From: Leptidea sinapis
Taxonomy: Eukaryota; Arthropoda; Insecta; Lepidoptera; Pieridae
Direction of reading: 5' to 3'
Assembly: GCF_905404315.1 (NCBI RefSeq)
Contig: NC_066286.1
Coordinates: 10,113,501 to 10,177,500 of the forward strand
DNA length: 64,000 nucleotides
The notes beneath the pieces are model-generated. The model ran no database searches. It saw nothing but the letters and a program-made list of their open reading frames with translations, and was not told where the DNA came from. A program made the translations under genes and the position numbers. Shown piece after piece: positions 1 through 10,275 of this stretch (position 1 is its first letter; each line of letters opens with the position of its first letter).

Positions 1-199
1 AAATTTTCCACCATTTCTATTTTAATTTCCGATATAGCTATTCTTGTGTATTCGCCGTGATGGGTATCAAAATATCAACTCTTCTATTGTTTTTCGTAAG
101 TTGTAATATAACGTTTACTTACGTCCGTTCCCAATATCCAGTCTATCTCTTACTTGAGATAAAAATCGTAACTATCGTTGACTTTTCTGTCCCAATCAA

Positions 200-1960
200 C
201 TTATGAATGACACCCTGGCCCATACGGCAAAAGAGAAAGCCGATCTCCTGTGCACTCTTTTTGCCTCCAACTCGACTCTTGACGACAACGGAAAAACACC
301 GCCAACCATTCCGCGGTGTCAGAGCTCCATGCCTGAAGTAGAGTTCAGACAAAAAACTGTTCGGCGAGCTCTGTTTTCGTTGGACGTCAGGAAGTCGAGC
401 GGGCCGGATGGCATTTCTCCAATCGTGCTCAGTACGTGTGCCCCTGAGTTGACACCGGTACTCTTATTCCAAATGCGTAGTCCCTGACTCATGGAAGTCA
501 GCCCTTGTCCATCCGATCCAAAAAAAAGGAGACAGTTCGGATCCGGCAAACTACAGGCCTATAGCGATTACCTCCCTGCATGGACATGGACAGCATAATT
601 AACCGCCAGCTCTCGGTATACCTTGAGGGTCACCAGTTAATCAACGACCGGCAGTACGGCTTTCGCCATGGTCGGTCGACTGGCGATCTTCTGGTATACC
701 TAACACATAGATGGGCGGCGGCTATTGAAAGCAAGGGGGAAGGCCTGGGAGTTAGCCTGGATATAGCGAAGGCCTTTGACCGTGTATGGCACAAGGCGCT
801 CCTCTCAAAACTTCCATCGTTTGGGCTTCCCGAGAGCATATGCAAGTGGACCTCCAGCTTCCTCACTGGGCGCAGCATACAGGTCGTTCTAGGTCATTGT
901 CGATGGTTATTGCTCGATTCCAAAGCCCGTGAACGCTGGAGTGGCCTATGGCTGTGTGTTGTTTCTTCTGCATATCAATGATAAGTTGGAGGTGTCCAAC
1001 ATATCATTGATATGCAGACGACAGCACTGGTGATGCCGTATACACGGGCCATGCAGGTCTCTCTCGGGAAATCATCGACCAGTGCCGGGAGAAATTTGTG
1101 TGTTCTATCGAGTCCTCTCACGAGAAGGTTGCGGAATGGGATAAATTGAACCTTGTTCAATTTAACCCCCAGAAGACTCAAGTTTGCGCGTTTACCACTA
1201 AAAAACCCCATTTGCCGTATCACCGCTCTTCGAGAACACTTCCCTTAAAGCCTCGCCTAGTATCGGAATACTGGGTCTCGAAATCTCGAGCGATTGCCAA
1301 TTCCGTGGCCATCTGGAGGGAAAAGCCAAATTGGCTTCGAAGAAGCTGGGGGTCATTAATAGAGCACGGCAATACTTCAAGCCGGCCCACATTCTAGCAC
1401 TGTACAAAGCGCAGGTCCGGCCACACATGGAGTATTGCCGTCATCTCTGGTCTGGCGTACCCCAGTATCTACTCGATCCATTTGACCGCGTGCAACGCAG
1501 AGCAGCTCGATTTATCGGGGACCCAGTGCTCTGTGAACGGCTGGATCACATGGCTTTGCGTAGAGACGTCGCTTCATTGTGTGTCTTTTACCGCATTTAT
1601 CACGGGGAGTGTTTCGAAGAGCTGTTTAATCTGATTCCTGCCGCCGAATTCCACCTTCGCACGACACGCCACAAATTAGGATATCAATCCCACCATCTGG
1701 ATGTGTGGCGGTCCTCCACAGTGCGGTTTTCAAGGAGCTTTCTTCCCCGTACTACTAAGCTGTGGAATGAGCTTCCTAGTTTCCGGGACGATACGACATG
1801 GGTACCTTCAAAAAAAGCGCGTACACCTTCCTTAAAGGCCGGCAACGCTATTGTGATTCCTCTGGTGTTGCAAGAGAATGTGGGCGGCGGTGATCACTTA
1901 ACACCAGGTGACCCGTACGCTCTTTTGTCCTCCTATTCCATAAAAAATAAAAAAACATTT
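200..1960 (+). mobile_element. 5'-truncated, mutated copy of the CR1-like LINE
   Basis: This is a relic of the LINE that is intact at 57947-61358. Homology begins abruptly near 200, at the region equivalent to about 59570, and runs to the same 3' end and A-rich tail (1942-1960). Reverse-transcriptase landmarks are recognisable: SSGPDGISP, the QYGFRHGRSTGDL block, DIAKAFDRVWHKALL, and the C-terminal block starting MASKKLGVINRARQYF. The frame is broken by a deletion of roughly two dozen bases near 465, an altered segment near 570-590, disruption between the AKAFDRVW block and the YADD region (about 885-1020), and further frameshifts before 1331. It therefore cannot encode an enzyme. Similarity to the intact copy is high by eye, which suggests fairly recent 5'-truncated target-primed insertion. 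The family (CR1/jockey group) is inferred from motif order and the single long ORF; the exact clade is not certain. Confidence 0.93.
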
Positions 1961-1967
1961 TGATAGT

Positions 1968-2058
1968 AATTAGCTAGCTTTGCCCAGTAATTAGTAATCA
2001 GCTAGTGAAATTACTGGGCAAATGAGACTTAACATCTTATATCTCAAGGTAAAGATAA
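1968..2058 (+). repeat. Fragment of ~300-bp dispersed repeat (family A)
   Basis: Contains the family A core 'gctagtgaaattactgggc' followed by 'aaatgagacttaacatctta'. The same core recurs at 11618, 28276, 39885, 50523, 56391 and 63125. It abuts the tail of the upstream LINE relic. Confidence 0.75.
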
Positions 2059-2059
2059 G

Positions 2060-2494
2060 ATGATGTTACCCGCCGCGTATGGCAAGCGTCCTGATGGAAT
2101 GGCCCTGTTAGCTTGGGCATGTGGAAGGGCGCTGGTGCGTAACGCAACTTGCGTCGACACTCTGGCTCCTTCTCATGTCCAAGTTACGTCAGTCAGTGCT
2201 GGGACTGCTGCTTCAACTGCCGACGACAGCAACCGTCGGAAATATGTCGGTCTCAGTGAGTCTTACATTTTTGTGCCTTTTGGTATCGGGCTACTGGGCC
2301 GTAAGGCTCAAGTAAATAAAAATAATAGTTATGTAAAAAGTACTATATCTACGTGCCTCGATAGAGCTACTGGAAACCCATGCGTTGGCACCTATTTTGG
2401 TCAACGAATCTGCCTAGCTATCCAACGCGGAAATAATGCCAGTTTTCTTGGTACACTTCCCCGTAACGATAGTTATAAGATTTGTTATATTTGA
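2060..2494 (+). pseudogene. Relic of a dispersed repeat-encoded protein (copy 1)
   Basis: Two overlapping frames together give a recognisable order of blocks: PDGMALLAW, then ATCVDTLAPSH, then RRKYVGLSESYIFVPFG, then TGNP...YFGQRICLAIQRGN and LGTLPRNDS. The minus-strand copy at 10276-10482 shares the second half (VPFGVETLGPWGPEA, GSYFGQRISLTIQRGN, LGTLPRNDS). This block order resembles a protein segment widespread in repetitive DNA of insects and marine invertebrates and often annotated beside reverse transcriptases; I do not know its biochemical role. This copy is frameshifted between the N-terminal and central blocks and lacks the ETLGPWGPEA stretch, so it is non-functional. Confidence 0.6.
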
Positions 2495-2790
2495 ATAAAT
2501 ATAAGTTTAATATTTATTAATTCTGCAGATAATAATCTCAATAACCATCGCCGATCGTAATGAAGATACATCAACGGACTCCGACGGCATACTTGGAGGA
2601 ATGAAGCCTATACAAATATTGAGCCGATCTCTAGCGTTCCTCCCCTTGGTCGTGTAACCTCGTATTACATAATGAACATTGAATAAAGTTATATTAATGA
2701 ATAGCGTTTGGTATCAGTGAGGAGCGATGGCGTTTTAATAATATTATAGTGATAAATTAATTATTTTACATTTGGTAGGTAGAACTAAAC
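2495..2790. other. No gene seen
   Basis: AT-rich sequence downstream of the repeat-encoded ORF relic. No coding or structural signal is evident apart from a possible repeat 3' end ending in 'gttatattaatg' near 2698. Confidence 0.5.
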
Positions 2791-3060
2791 ACGGTGTAAT
2801 CGTTAAGAATTTGTTATGTTTTTAAAATGATAACCCTCACTTCTGCGATTAACACACAAATAACATTTGAAAACATAATGCGGGACTCGAAACCACGACC
2901 TCTCGCGTCCCGTGCGTGTATTCCTCCAACTGAGCTAGCTGTTCGAGTGACGTATCGTCATAAAATCTTGTATGCTTTGTTCAACTGCTGTAATCGTTAA
3001 GTGTGAACAGATGATTAATCCGTAAGTATTACAGATATCAAAAAACCGCGTGCGTGACCA
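2791..3060 (+). repeat. MITE end carrying a SINE insertion
   Basis: The motif 'tgtaatcgttaag' plus downstream 'tattacagatatca' matches the left end of the MITE at 3267. Here it is split by a SINE: the 13-bp string occurs at both 2795-2807 and 2989-3001. No matching right end was found for this copy, so only a partial MITE is supported. Confidence 0.65.
2808..2988 (-). mobile_element. tRNA-derived SINE with 13-bp target duplication
   Basis: Read on the minus strand, a tRNA-like head contains a box A-like stretch (GTTAGCTC in related copies) and a box B-like region before GAGTCCCGCAT. It is preceded by a conserved 'gattttatgacgatacgtca' type leader and followed by a tail with 'agtgagggttatca'. 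The same unit occurs twice at 53565-53950. Flanking TGTAATCGTTAAG repeats form a perfect 13-bp target-site duplication. The box regions here carry substitutions, so it is an old insertion, not a tRNA gene. Confidence 0.8.
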
Positions 3061-3679
3061 ATTTTAATTTGCTTTATGTGTGTTAGTTAGAGGTTTAATA
3101 TTCAAAATACTAAAGAGGTAATTCCAAGCGTGGCTGCCTGTTTACGACTTGTTAATCAAAATCGGTTGTAGTGCCAATAGATTTAGTTTCCTTTTCTATC
3201 TTGTTGTTTCTCCGTTACATATATATATATATATGTGTGTTCTTCTGTCTTGCATGCTTTGTCTGTCTATACAGAGTGTAATCGTTAAGTGTACCACGTA
3301 ATTATTTCGTAACTATTACAGATATCAGTAAAATGACATATATATAACAATAATATTTATTCAAACTATTTATAAGCCAAACAAAGTAATAAAACTATAT
3401 TTTAATTGAATAATATTTATTTTTTAGTAAGTACAAAATTTTATGTTCCAAGTGAGATCCTCATTGTGCGATATTTTTACCTTTCCACTAATCTCATATT
3501 AAATGTATGGCAGTGTTTAATATCAATATTTTGTCCCATTTCGTTTGATTTCCATAAAGTTATTGATGTAATTTTACTGATGAGTTTAAAGTTTTTTGAT
3601 ATTTGTTAGGGCGAGTACACATTAGGCGCTCGGCGTTGCGTTAGGCATGCGTTGGTAGCGTACATACAGCGCTTCGGAA

Positions 3680-3972
3680 ATGGACGTCGAAGTGATTGCT
3701 TGTGAGTGGCTTCTATACCGTCCCTACAGAAGACAACGGCAGAAACAAAGAGAATTTTGGGTGCACCCAATACTACGAGATAGACTGACGCATCGAATGT
3801 TTATAACATTGTATCCCAAACTAAGACAGTATGAACCTAAGTTTTTTAATTATTTTAGAATATCCATAAAATCCTTTGATGACTCCATGTTATAAAAGCG
3901 GATATTACTGATGATTCAACAATTTTAAGAGAATTAATTTCCCCAGAAGAAAAAACTCGTGATAACGTTAAG
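3680..3972 (+). pseudogene. Harbinger transposase, N-terminal part
   Basis: The ORF from the ATG at 3680 encodes REFWVHPILRDR and YEPKFFNYFRIS, hallmarks of the N-terminus of PIF/Harbinger transposases. It stops at 3893-3895, but a shifted frame continues with KADITDDSTILRELISPEEK, which matches the next conserved block, so there is a one-step frameshift near 3893. The following region of about 60 residues (helix-turn-helix part, up to the LGAxDGKH motif) is absent. In its place lies antisense MADF/BESS sequence. Confidence 0.85.
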
Positions 3973-3986
3973 GCAAGGTTATTTAT

Positions 3987-4346
3987 TCAAATAAATTTGT
4001 CTGAATCTTGGCTGGAGCCTGTAGGTGAAAGCGACCACGATGACGGCGGCGGTGGTGGCGTCGCAGACCACTGCTGTGTTGGGGGTCTAGAAGTGGTATA
4101 TCCAGAATATGTCAGTGTAGAATACATGCATTGGTGTTCATTAGTTTGTAGTTGTAATGATTGATGAGAATTCTGCGCTTCTTTAATGACATTGAGCAAT
4201 TCAATCTTTGTTGTCAGGCGTCGATTCTCGGGTACTTTTTTCAATTCACTGTAATACAAACACATAAACAGAATAATTTATCATCGTCTTCTTTAGTTAG
4301 TCGCCCGTTTCATTTTGTTCCTTTGCGTTTATACTTTTCTGTAAAA
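3987..4346 (-). pseudogene. Harbinger accessory protein, BESS-like C-terminal part
   Basis: The minus-strand reading frame contains SELKKVPENRRLTTKIELLN, which looks like a BESS motif, the protein-interaction tail common in MADF proteins. A low-complexity tail with a PPPPP run follows and the ORF ends at 3987. A plausible splice acceptor (TATTTTACAG on minus) lies near 4347. It presumably belonged to the same gene as the MADF N-terminus at 5300-5073, but the frame between acceptor and BESS motif is broken. It sits in the gap between the two transposase segments. Confidence 0.65.
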
Positions 4347-4373
4347 TAGGTACAGGTAGCTTTTAGTAGGTAG

Positions 4374-5063
4374 GTTTTAGGAAATACGCTTGACGGGAAA
4401 CATCTTGAGCTAATACAGCCAGAACATACAGGGTCGCTATTTTTCAATTATATAACCTACTTCTCATCAGTCTTACTTGCAGTTTGTGATGCAAATTATT
4501 GTTTTGTATACGTTAATGTCGGATCCTACGGCAAAACCAGTGATTCTGCTATTTTTCAACATTCTGATTTTTTTAAACGGATGATGGATAATAAGTTAAA
4601 TATTCCTAACCCGAAGCCCATATCAAATGTCGACAGAACACCACTGCCTCACGTTTTGGTCGGCGATGAAGCATTTGGAATTATGTCAAATGTGGTACGC
4701 CCGTATGGAGGAACACAACTCACATACACAAAAAAAGCTTTCAATTACAGATTATCAAGAGCAAGCCGCTATATCGAATGCACGTTTGGAATAATTAGCA
4801 ATAAATGGCGAATATTTCATAGACCGATAGATGTAAACATTAATTTCGCGGAGAATATCATCAAAGCTTGCAGAGTACTACACAATTACGTTCGAATAGG
4901 TGATGGTTATAGATATGAAGACACACTTTATCTTTCACCGTTACAATCTATTAATTTAGACAATGTACCACGAGGCAGCTTGTGTGCTAGAACTACAAGA
5001 GAGAATTTCGCCAATTATTTTATAAATGAGGGTAAATTACATTGGCATGACAATATGATTTAG
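4374..5063 (+). pseudogene. Harbinger transposase, catalytic part
   Basis: An open frame from 4374 carries the DDE-superfamily blocks in order: LDGKH (first Asp) near 4392, the HTGSLFFNY stretch, VCDANYCFVYVNVGSYGKTSDS (second Asp region), VGDEAF near 4665, then FNYRLSRASRYIECTFGII with the final acidic residue, and KWRIF. It ends at the stop at 5061-5063. A possible splice acceptor (ggtttta|g) sits just before the LDGKH block. All catalytic acidic positions appear present, but it is detached from the N-terminal part by a deletion/rearrangement. Confidence 0.88.
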
Positions 5064-5072
5064 GTACTTACT

Positions 5073-5300
5073 TACCAAATATGATATAGTTATAGGAAAT
5101 ATCAATAAATAATTATATTCACTCAAGAGTTTTTTCTTTTCTAAATTGTCTTCACAATCACTGAAAATTTCAACAATCTCCTCCCAATTCCTTTTCTTTA
5201 ATATTTTGTTTTTATAATCAGGACTTTCCATGTCCCATATAGCTGGACGCTTTTGAATTTCGTCGATAAATAAGTCTGTATCGAAGTGCTCGGTCTCCAT
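5073..5300 (-). pseudogene. Harbinger accessory protein, MADF N-terminal part
   Basis: Starting from ATG at 5298-5300 (minus), the protein reads METEHFDTDLFIDEIQKRPA, then IWD, YKNK and NWEEIVEIF, the pattern of a MADF (Myb/SANT-like) DNA-binding domain. A consensus donor GTAAGT lies on the minus strand near 5073-5068. An intron would then span the transposase catalytic part and join the BESS-like segment at about 4346. The open frame continues upstream of this Met, but MADF similarity starts here. Confidence 0.75.
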
Positions 5301-5557
5301 TTTGGTGAATTGCGTCCACTCTACACTTTCGTTCAAATGTACAACAAAATGGTGGCTAATGTATCCCGAAGCGCACGGCTGATGCCCTCCCAACGTGCCT
5401 TTGAACGAAAACGCAAAGCGCGCGTTCGATGCGCGCTTGATCAGAAACGCGCGCTTGTGTGTGTACATCTAGATAAGAAATACTGGTTCTCGCCTAATGT
5501 GTACTCGCTCTTACAGAATAATCGTCTGGTCACACTTACCGATTACACCCCGTATAG

Positions 5558-6510
5558 TTGTCTTGTATACATAGTACATAATATATTGTATGGCTAGACT
5601 ATGGGAGTACTAATTGGTTTATTTAATGCTTTATGTAGAGAAACCACCAGATTACAATTTTATTAAGTATATGTATTGACCAAAATTAGCTTGACCTCAT
5701 TCAAAAGCCGACAGTATCCTTCAAAAGCCCACTATTCGAATTTACGAAGCGAGTACTGATCCTCCAATTGACTCTGATTTAAGTTTCCAGTTGTTACGAA
5801 ACTCTTCCATTGTCAACAGCTTACGATCGTAGCTGTGCAACTTCGCAATTAGATACAGGAAACAACTTAGCTGTTACTTAATTTCCAGCACATGTTTAAA
5901 TAAAACTATTTTGTTTCATTTAACTGAGCACTTAGGTACCATTTTAACCTTATTTGCATAAGGTTTGTGTGTGTCCCTGTTTAATGTGTTTGTGTGACTT
6001 TAATACAACTGCTAAATGTAAGTAATTCTATAATTTATCATTAGAATTATGTGCGCATGTGGCGCCTTTTTTACACCTATAACACGAAGTTTTTTTTCTA
6101 TTTTTTCCGAGGTATGTTGTTTACTTTTATTGGCCGGAGATTTTGAAAGTATTTAGCTATAAGAAAATCACAAAAATGTGGAGAAAAATAATAATTAAAG
6201 CAAAATGGTGGTAATTACTTCAATCCTAAATGGCTTGGATTGATTGGAATGAAACCCGTAAATAATGTTTGGTAAAATAAATAATAGCCCACAACAATAA
6301 TAACAGTTATAACAGGTAAACTTTTTGCGGTCCCGTCGTCTAACTCATGATATTATAGTAACTAATGATTTAGAAATGTATTTTGTAAAATTTGCACGTC
6401 ATAAATGTGGCAAACATGTACTTTATAATATTTATGTAACACCAATCTTACATGTTTATGCAAATAAAAGTGACAATTGATGTTATACACGATATATATA
6501 TATATAGATA
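5558..6510. other. AT-rich spacer with one repeat copy
   Basis: No coding signal seen. Contains the family B repeat copy listed separately and a (TA)n run next to the following mariner-like element. Confidence 0.5.
5763..5875 (+). repeat. Dispersed repeat family B, copy 1
   Basis: Shares the strings 'attgactctgat', 'gttacgaaact' and 'cttcgcaattag' with copies at 12973 and 25496, in the same order and spacing. Function unknown. Confidence 0.6.
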
Positions 6511-6512
6511 TA

Positions 6513-7345
6513 CAGGGTGTCCCAAAGTTATGGGACAGGAAGGGAAAGTACCTTAAATATCCAAGATAGGCTATTTTACTGAAAAAAGACTTTGTTATTT
6601 TTAAGAGTTAGTACTTCTGCATTCAAAGATTTTCTAAAAATTACTTGCCTAGTCTGGGAATCGAACCGACTGACATTAAAATATAAACACCCCTACTTTT
6701 ATAATGCCAATTCGAAAGAATGGCCAAAAACTAATAACTATTCTTAAGTAACATAGTATTTTAAAAGAAAGGAACAACGTAAAATGAATGTTATCCTGGA
6801 TTGGTACGAGTGGACCGATTAGATGGCCGGCCAGATCCCCAGACCTTACACCATTAGATTTCTTCTATTGGGGATACGTGAAAGATATGCTATACAAAAA
6901 GCGATACGAGAACGTGGGCGAGTTACAAACAGAATTGTGCCATATCATATCGAGTATTAATCATAAAATGATAAGAAAATCAACAGGTAGCGGACTCATT
7001 AAAAGATTGGCGATTTGCGTAAAAAAAGAGGGATCACATTTTGAGCATTTAATTAATTAATTTAAAAAAAACTACCCACTTAATTGACTACTTTTAAAAT
7101 ACGATGTTACTTAAGAAGAGTTATTAGTTTTTGGCCATTCTTTCGATTGGTATCATAAGAGTATGGGTGTTTTTTTTACATTTAAGTCGGTTTGATTCCC
7201 AGACGACGCAAGTAATTTTTAGAAAATCTTTGAATGCAGAATTACTTACTTTTAAAAATAACATAAAGTCTTCTTTCAGTAAAATAGCCTATCTTCGATA
7301 TTTAAGGTACTTACCCTTCATGTCCCATACCTTTGGGACACCCTG
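6513..7345 (+). mobile_element. Mariner-like element with ~255-bp inverted repeats
   Basis: Ends CAGGGTGTCCCAAAG and its reverse complement (CTTTGGGACACCCTG) lie between TA dinucleotides at 6511-6512 and 7346-7347. Inverted similarity continues for roughly 255 bp per arm (6513-6766 and 7091-7345), with shared landmarks such as 'aaagattttctaaaaattac' and 'gaatggccaaaaactaata' read on opposite strands. The ~320-bp centre encodes only a transposase C-terminus. The TA duplication and DDE remnant place it in the Tc1/mariner group; it is an internally deleted copy. Confidence 0.9.
6788..7060 (+). pseudogene. Tc1/mariner-type transposase, C-terminal remnant
   Basis: The frame includes IRWPARSPDLTPLDFFYWGY, the block around the last catalytic Asp of mariner-type DDE transposases, then VKDMLYKKRYEN and a C-terminal GSHFEHLIN. 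The N-terminal DNA-binding region and first two catalytic acids are missing, consistent with internal deletion of the host element. Confidence 0.88.
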
Positions 7346-7347
7346 TA

Positions 7348-8076
7348 TAATTAATCTGAAGCGAAGCATTTATACGGATGTTTGTGCAGCTTACCGTTTT
7401 CACAAATACTGCTGATGATATCATAGTATGGATATGACACTAAAAATTTAGAATTTTAAGAAAAAAAAATTAATTGCTTTTTAAAAAAAATTACAGAATA
7501 AGAGCTGTAACATATTGATAAGTGATCACCATAATCAGTATAATATTATTCAACCAAACCAGTATTCATATTATCACTTTTGAACAAAGGCAATTCATGT
7601 CCGCTATGTTCTACCGTTTTTATTCGGTCGAGTTATAGGATTGTTTGTACGGGTGTACGCGCATAGCAAATCCACTTGATCCCTCATTCTAGCCCTACCA
7701 TCACCACAAAAAAAAAGCAGGCATCGATTAAAATGAAGTAAGCCTCTATTTCCAGCAACAAATGCACACTAAAGCAACTTGACTGACGTATCGCGAGTGT
7801 AAATTCATAGTATATATGAGACTGTAATAGACACATGATCGGATTTGGTATGGCCGAACCATCGGATGCAGTCCGTTAGGGAACCATATTCAATGGTATA
7901 TCGCATCGTCCATCGCACAAAATGTGTCGATCCTATCACAGCTCAAGATGAAAACCCGTCTGTCCACGAGATGCTACCAACGAATTATTTAGTATTTTGG
8001 TTACATAATGCGAAGGAGTAAAGGCCGATGGAAACAAATAGTTCACTCCAAATGTGGAGCACTTGTTGATGACCAC
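7348..8076. other. No gene seen
   Basis: Mixed AT-rich sequence. From about 7800 the composition becomes more even and continues beyond the hAT-like MITE at 8539-8690, suggesting one older unidentified repeat split by that insertion. Confidence 0.45.
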
Positions 8077-8084
8077 GATCCTCA

Positions 8085-8538
8085 GCAGCGGTGGATTTAC
8101 ACTAGGGGCAGTTGGGGCAAGTGCCCAGGGTGGCAAATTTTTTAGGGCGGCAAAATTTTGAAAGTGAAATAATTTTTTTAGCCTTATCAATGTTGCTCAA
8201 TATAATTAATTAATTCTGTTAATTAATAATTTCTGGTTTAATTGATAATTCAAGAAATTCAATATATCCATTATTTGTAAATTATAATTTTGGCACGTTT
8301 AGTAAAAATTAAAACGATTTAATTAATTTATTCCCTTGGAGATTTAAAATAATAATCGATTTTTTTATTTTCGGTAATTACAAAAAAATAATGAGTATTG
8401 GTTTTGATATAGTTTCTGCAACAAATAAGGTATTTTAGTTTTGAAAAATAAAATATATCAACTATAAGTTTAAGTAAAATTATTGGGGTGGATTCTTTTC
8501 CGGTGCCCAGGGGCGGCATTATGTTTAAATCCGGTCCT
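8085..8538. mobile_element. hAT-like MITE with 8-bp target duplication
   Basis: Flanked by GATCCTCA (8077-8084) and GATCCTCG (8539-8546), an 8-bp duplication with one mismatch. Ends are imperfect inverted repeats ('gtggatttacac' versus 'ccggatttaaac' read inward), with a GTGCCCAGGG motif near each end. The centre is very AT-rich with no coding capacity. Confidence 0.78.
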
Positions 8539-8722
8539 GATCCTCGGTCATGAGGGAACAACTTGAAAGAGACCGTCCGGACCGTATAGAGTACCACGCC
8601 AGACCAATTGGTGCGAGGTGCCTACCGGACCGTACTTGGCCCGGCTGTACCTAATCCGACCTTGTATTTAGGCTATAAGACGTGGCTATCATGCACACTA
8701 AAGTGAAAAACCAGGCCTGTTG

Positions 8723-8785
8723 GCATTCGTTGGCTAACAGCAAGAGGGTCTATCTAGACCTGTGATCTAGACCTATAAACTATCT
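8723..8785 (+). repeat. Dispersed repeat family E, copy 1
   Basis: 'gctaacagcaagagg', 'ctatctaga' and 'aaactatctaagg' recur in order at 39350-39412. Confidence 0.55.
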
Positions 8786-8802
8786 AAGGATTAAGTGTCA
8801 TC

Positions 8803-8965
8803 AAATCAAATTCAAAAACACTATTCATGTAGGTCACGGAAATGATACTTATGAATGTCAAAAAAAATAAAAATATTGTTTCTTATTGAATCTACCGCTA
8901 CTTTGTAAAGGGTTGAGCTAATGAGAAGACGTAGCAAGAAACTCATTGCCACTCTTTTAAGTGAA
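8803..8965 (+). repeat. Dispersed SINE-like repeat family D, copy 1
   Basis: Begins 'aattcaaaaacactattcat' and ends near 'gcaagaaactcattgccactc'. The same architecture (AATTCAAA start, GAGAAG...AAGAAACTCA end) is seen at 42783 and, inverted, at 63893. No Pol III boxes were confirmed. Confidence 0.5.
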
Positions 8966-9499
8966 GATTTACATTTTAATTGTTTTACATCAATTACAAT
9001 ATATGCAAAGTGACGCAACAAAAATACTCAAATGTCAAAAACTGAAAGGCTTACACGAGTAAGTCAAAAAAAGAAAAAAAAAGTAAATTAATACTTATAA
9101 ACACAAGAGTTATAGAGTATAGTAGATGCATCAATCCACACATACCGTAAATAAATAGAGGCATTATGTGAGCATTTCATAAAATAAAATATATAATAAC
9201 TTTAACTTTAAAGGAAATAATAATAATAAAAAACACATCAAGCAGATCTCCCGGTAACAAGATCATCCAGCCACTACTCGCTTTCATAAAACACCAAAAT
9301 AATAATGAAACACAGATCCGAAAATAAAACGTTGCCAAATATATTGAATCCCAGACAAACAGAGATCTTTCACAAACAGTAGCTTCGTATTCGGTTCGAT
9401 AAATACAGCTGTCACCTCATACAGAATAGTATTCAAATAAAACAACAAAAACTGGCCACTTGCAAATAATTCACTGTATTTTATCACTCACATTTAAGC
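8966..9499. other. No gene seen
   Basis: AT-rich spacer with short A-runs near 9065-9090. The longest open frames here have no recognisable motif. Confidence 0.5.
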
Positions 9500-9710
9500 T
9501 TTCGTTCCAAAGTACATTTTCGACGTTAAAATTCGAATATAGAAGCACTGTTGACTACAAAATATAACTGCAAGCGACAATTCAAAATGCTTTAGAAATC
9601 TTTTTGAATAGCTAAGCGGTGTGTTGCGTTTCAATTAGAAATTATTCGTCGAAAGTCGGAAAATTCAAGGACCTATTTCCTATATGCAGATACTGAGTGA
9701 AACTTAGAAT
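9500..9710 (+). repeat. Dispersed repeat family C, copy 1
   Basis: Shares 'aagcgacaattcaaa', 'gaatagctaagcggt' and 'gtgttgcgttt' with 15935-16145 (plus) and 42585-42780 (minus). Confidence 0.65.
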
Positions 9711-10275
9711 AAGAATAAAAAAATTGGTTGTCTGTAAACTCGGTTTACTGACGATAGTTGAACGTGACAACGTCTTAAGAAAATACTGATGGAATGGTAG
9801 CATTTTTCAAAAGAAAATTTTAATTTCATTTGTTTAATAGATTTGTATGTATATAGAGAAGGAGGTAATTGGAAATCACAATGAAATTGATCAAGTTAGA
9901 TTTATTTGTACGCATAAATACAATTATGTCAATTTTTTTTTACAATTTAATAGTTTTTACAAGTATAAATGTGCGTTGAGTAATTGTTTTACAACTTTTA
10001 AACATGTGTAATATTTAATTTCTTACAATCTGTGTTATTCTGATGTCGAACGCTGCCGAACGCAAAGGCCGATGCTTCTTTGTCGCTCGTTCCGCGCTCT
10101 CGCTTGCACTTCAAGCCTTACATGGAACGCCTCAGAGCGAGGTAACGCCGCATGAGTCATGTTTTGTCGTGCGTGCAGCCGGCTCTATCGAATTCTAAGA
10201 CATTGTCACGTTAAAAATAATTTATTTTATTATTAAAACAAAACAAATCTTATAACTATATTTACAATACTACGA
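9711..10275. other. Spacer with a GC-richer segment downstream of an ORF relic
   Basis: The first half is AT-rich. 10040-10195 is GC-richer with several CG steps and lies just 3' (on minus) of the repeat-encoded ORF relic at 10276-10482, so it may be that element's 3' region. No ORF was recognised. Confidence 0.4.

Larger units (their letters stand above)
3609..5510 (+). mobile_element. PIF/Harbinger DNA transposon, 1902 bp, TTA duplications
   Basis: Terminal inverted repeats are GGGCGAGTACACATTAGGCG at the left (3609-3628) and its reverse complement with one mismatch at 5491-5510. TTA flanks both sides (3606-3608 and 5511-5513), the 3-bp duplication expected for this superfamily. It carries pieces of the two usual genes: a DDE transposase on plus and a MADF/BESS-type DNA-binding protein on minus. 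The two genes are interlocked rather than side by side, and a conserved transposase segment is missing. The element is therefore probably non-autonomous. Confidence 0.93.
3267..5557 (+). mobile_element. Outer MITE, split by a Harbinger element
   Basis: The left end 'gtgtaatcgttaagtgt' (3277 on) is matched by the reverse complement of 'acacttaccgattacac' at 5532-5548. Flanks CTATAC (left) and GTATAG (right) extend the inverted repeat to about 26 bp with a few mismatches. Removing the Harbinger insertion at 3609-5510 leaves a ~390-bp AT-rich MITE. No transposase of its own is visible. A second left-end copy of the same family lies at 2791. Confidence 0.75.
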
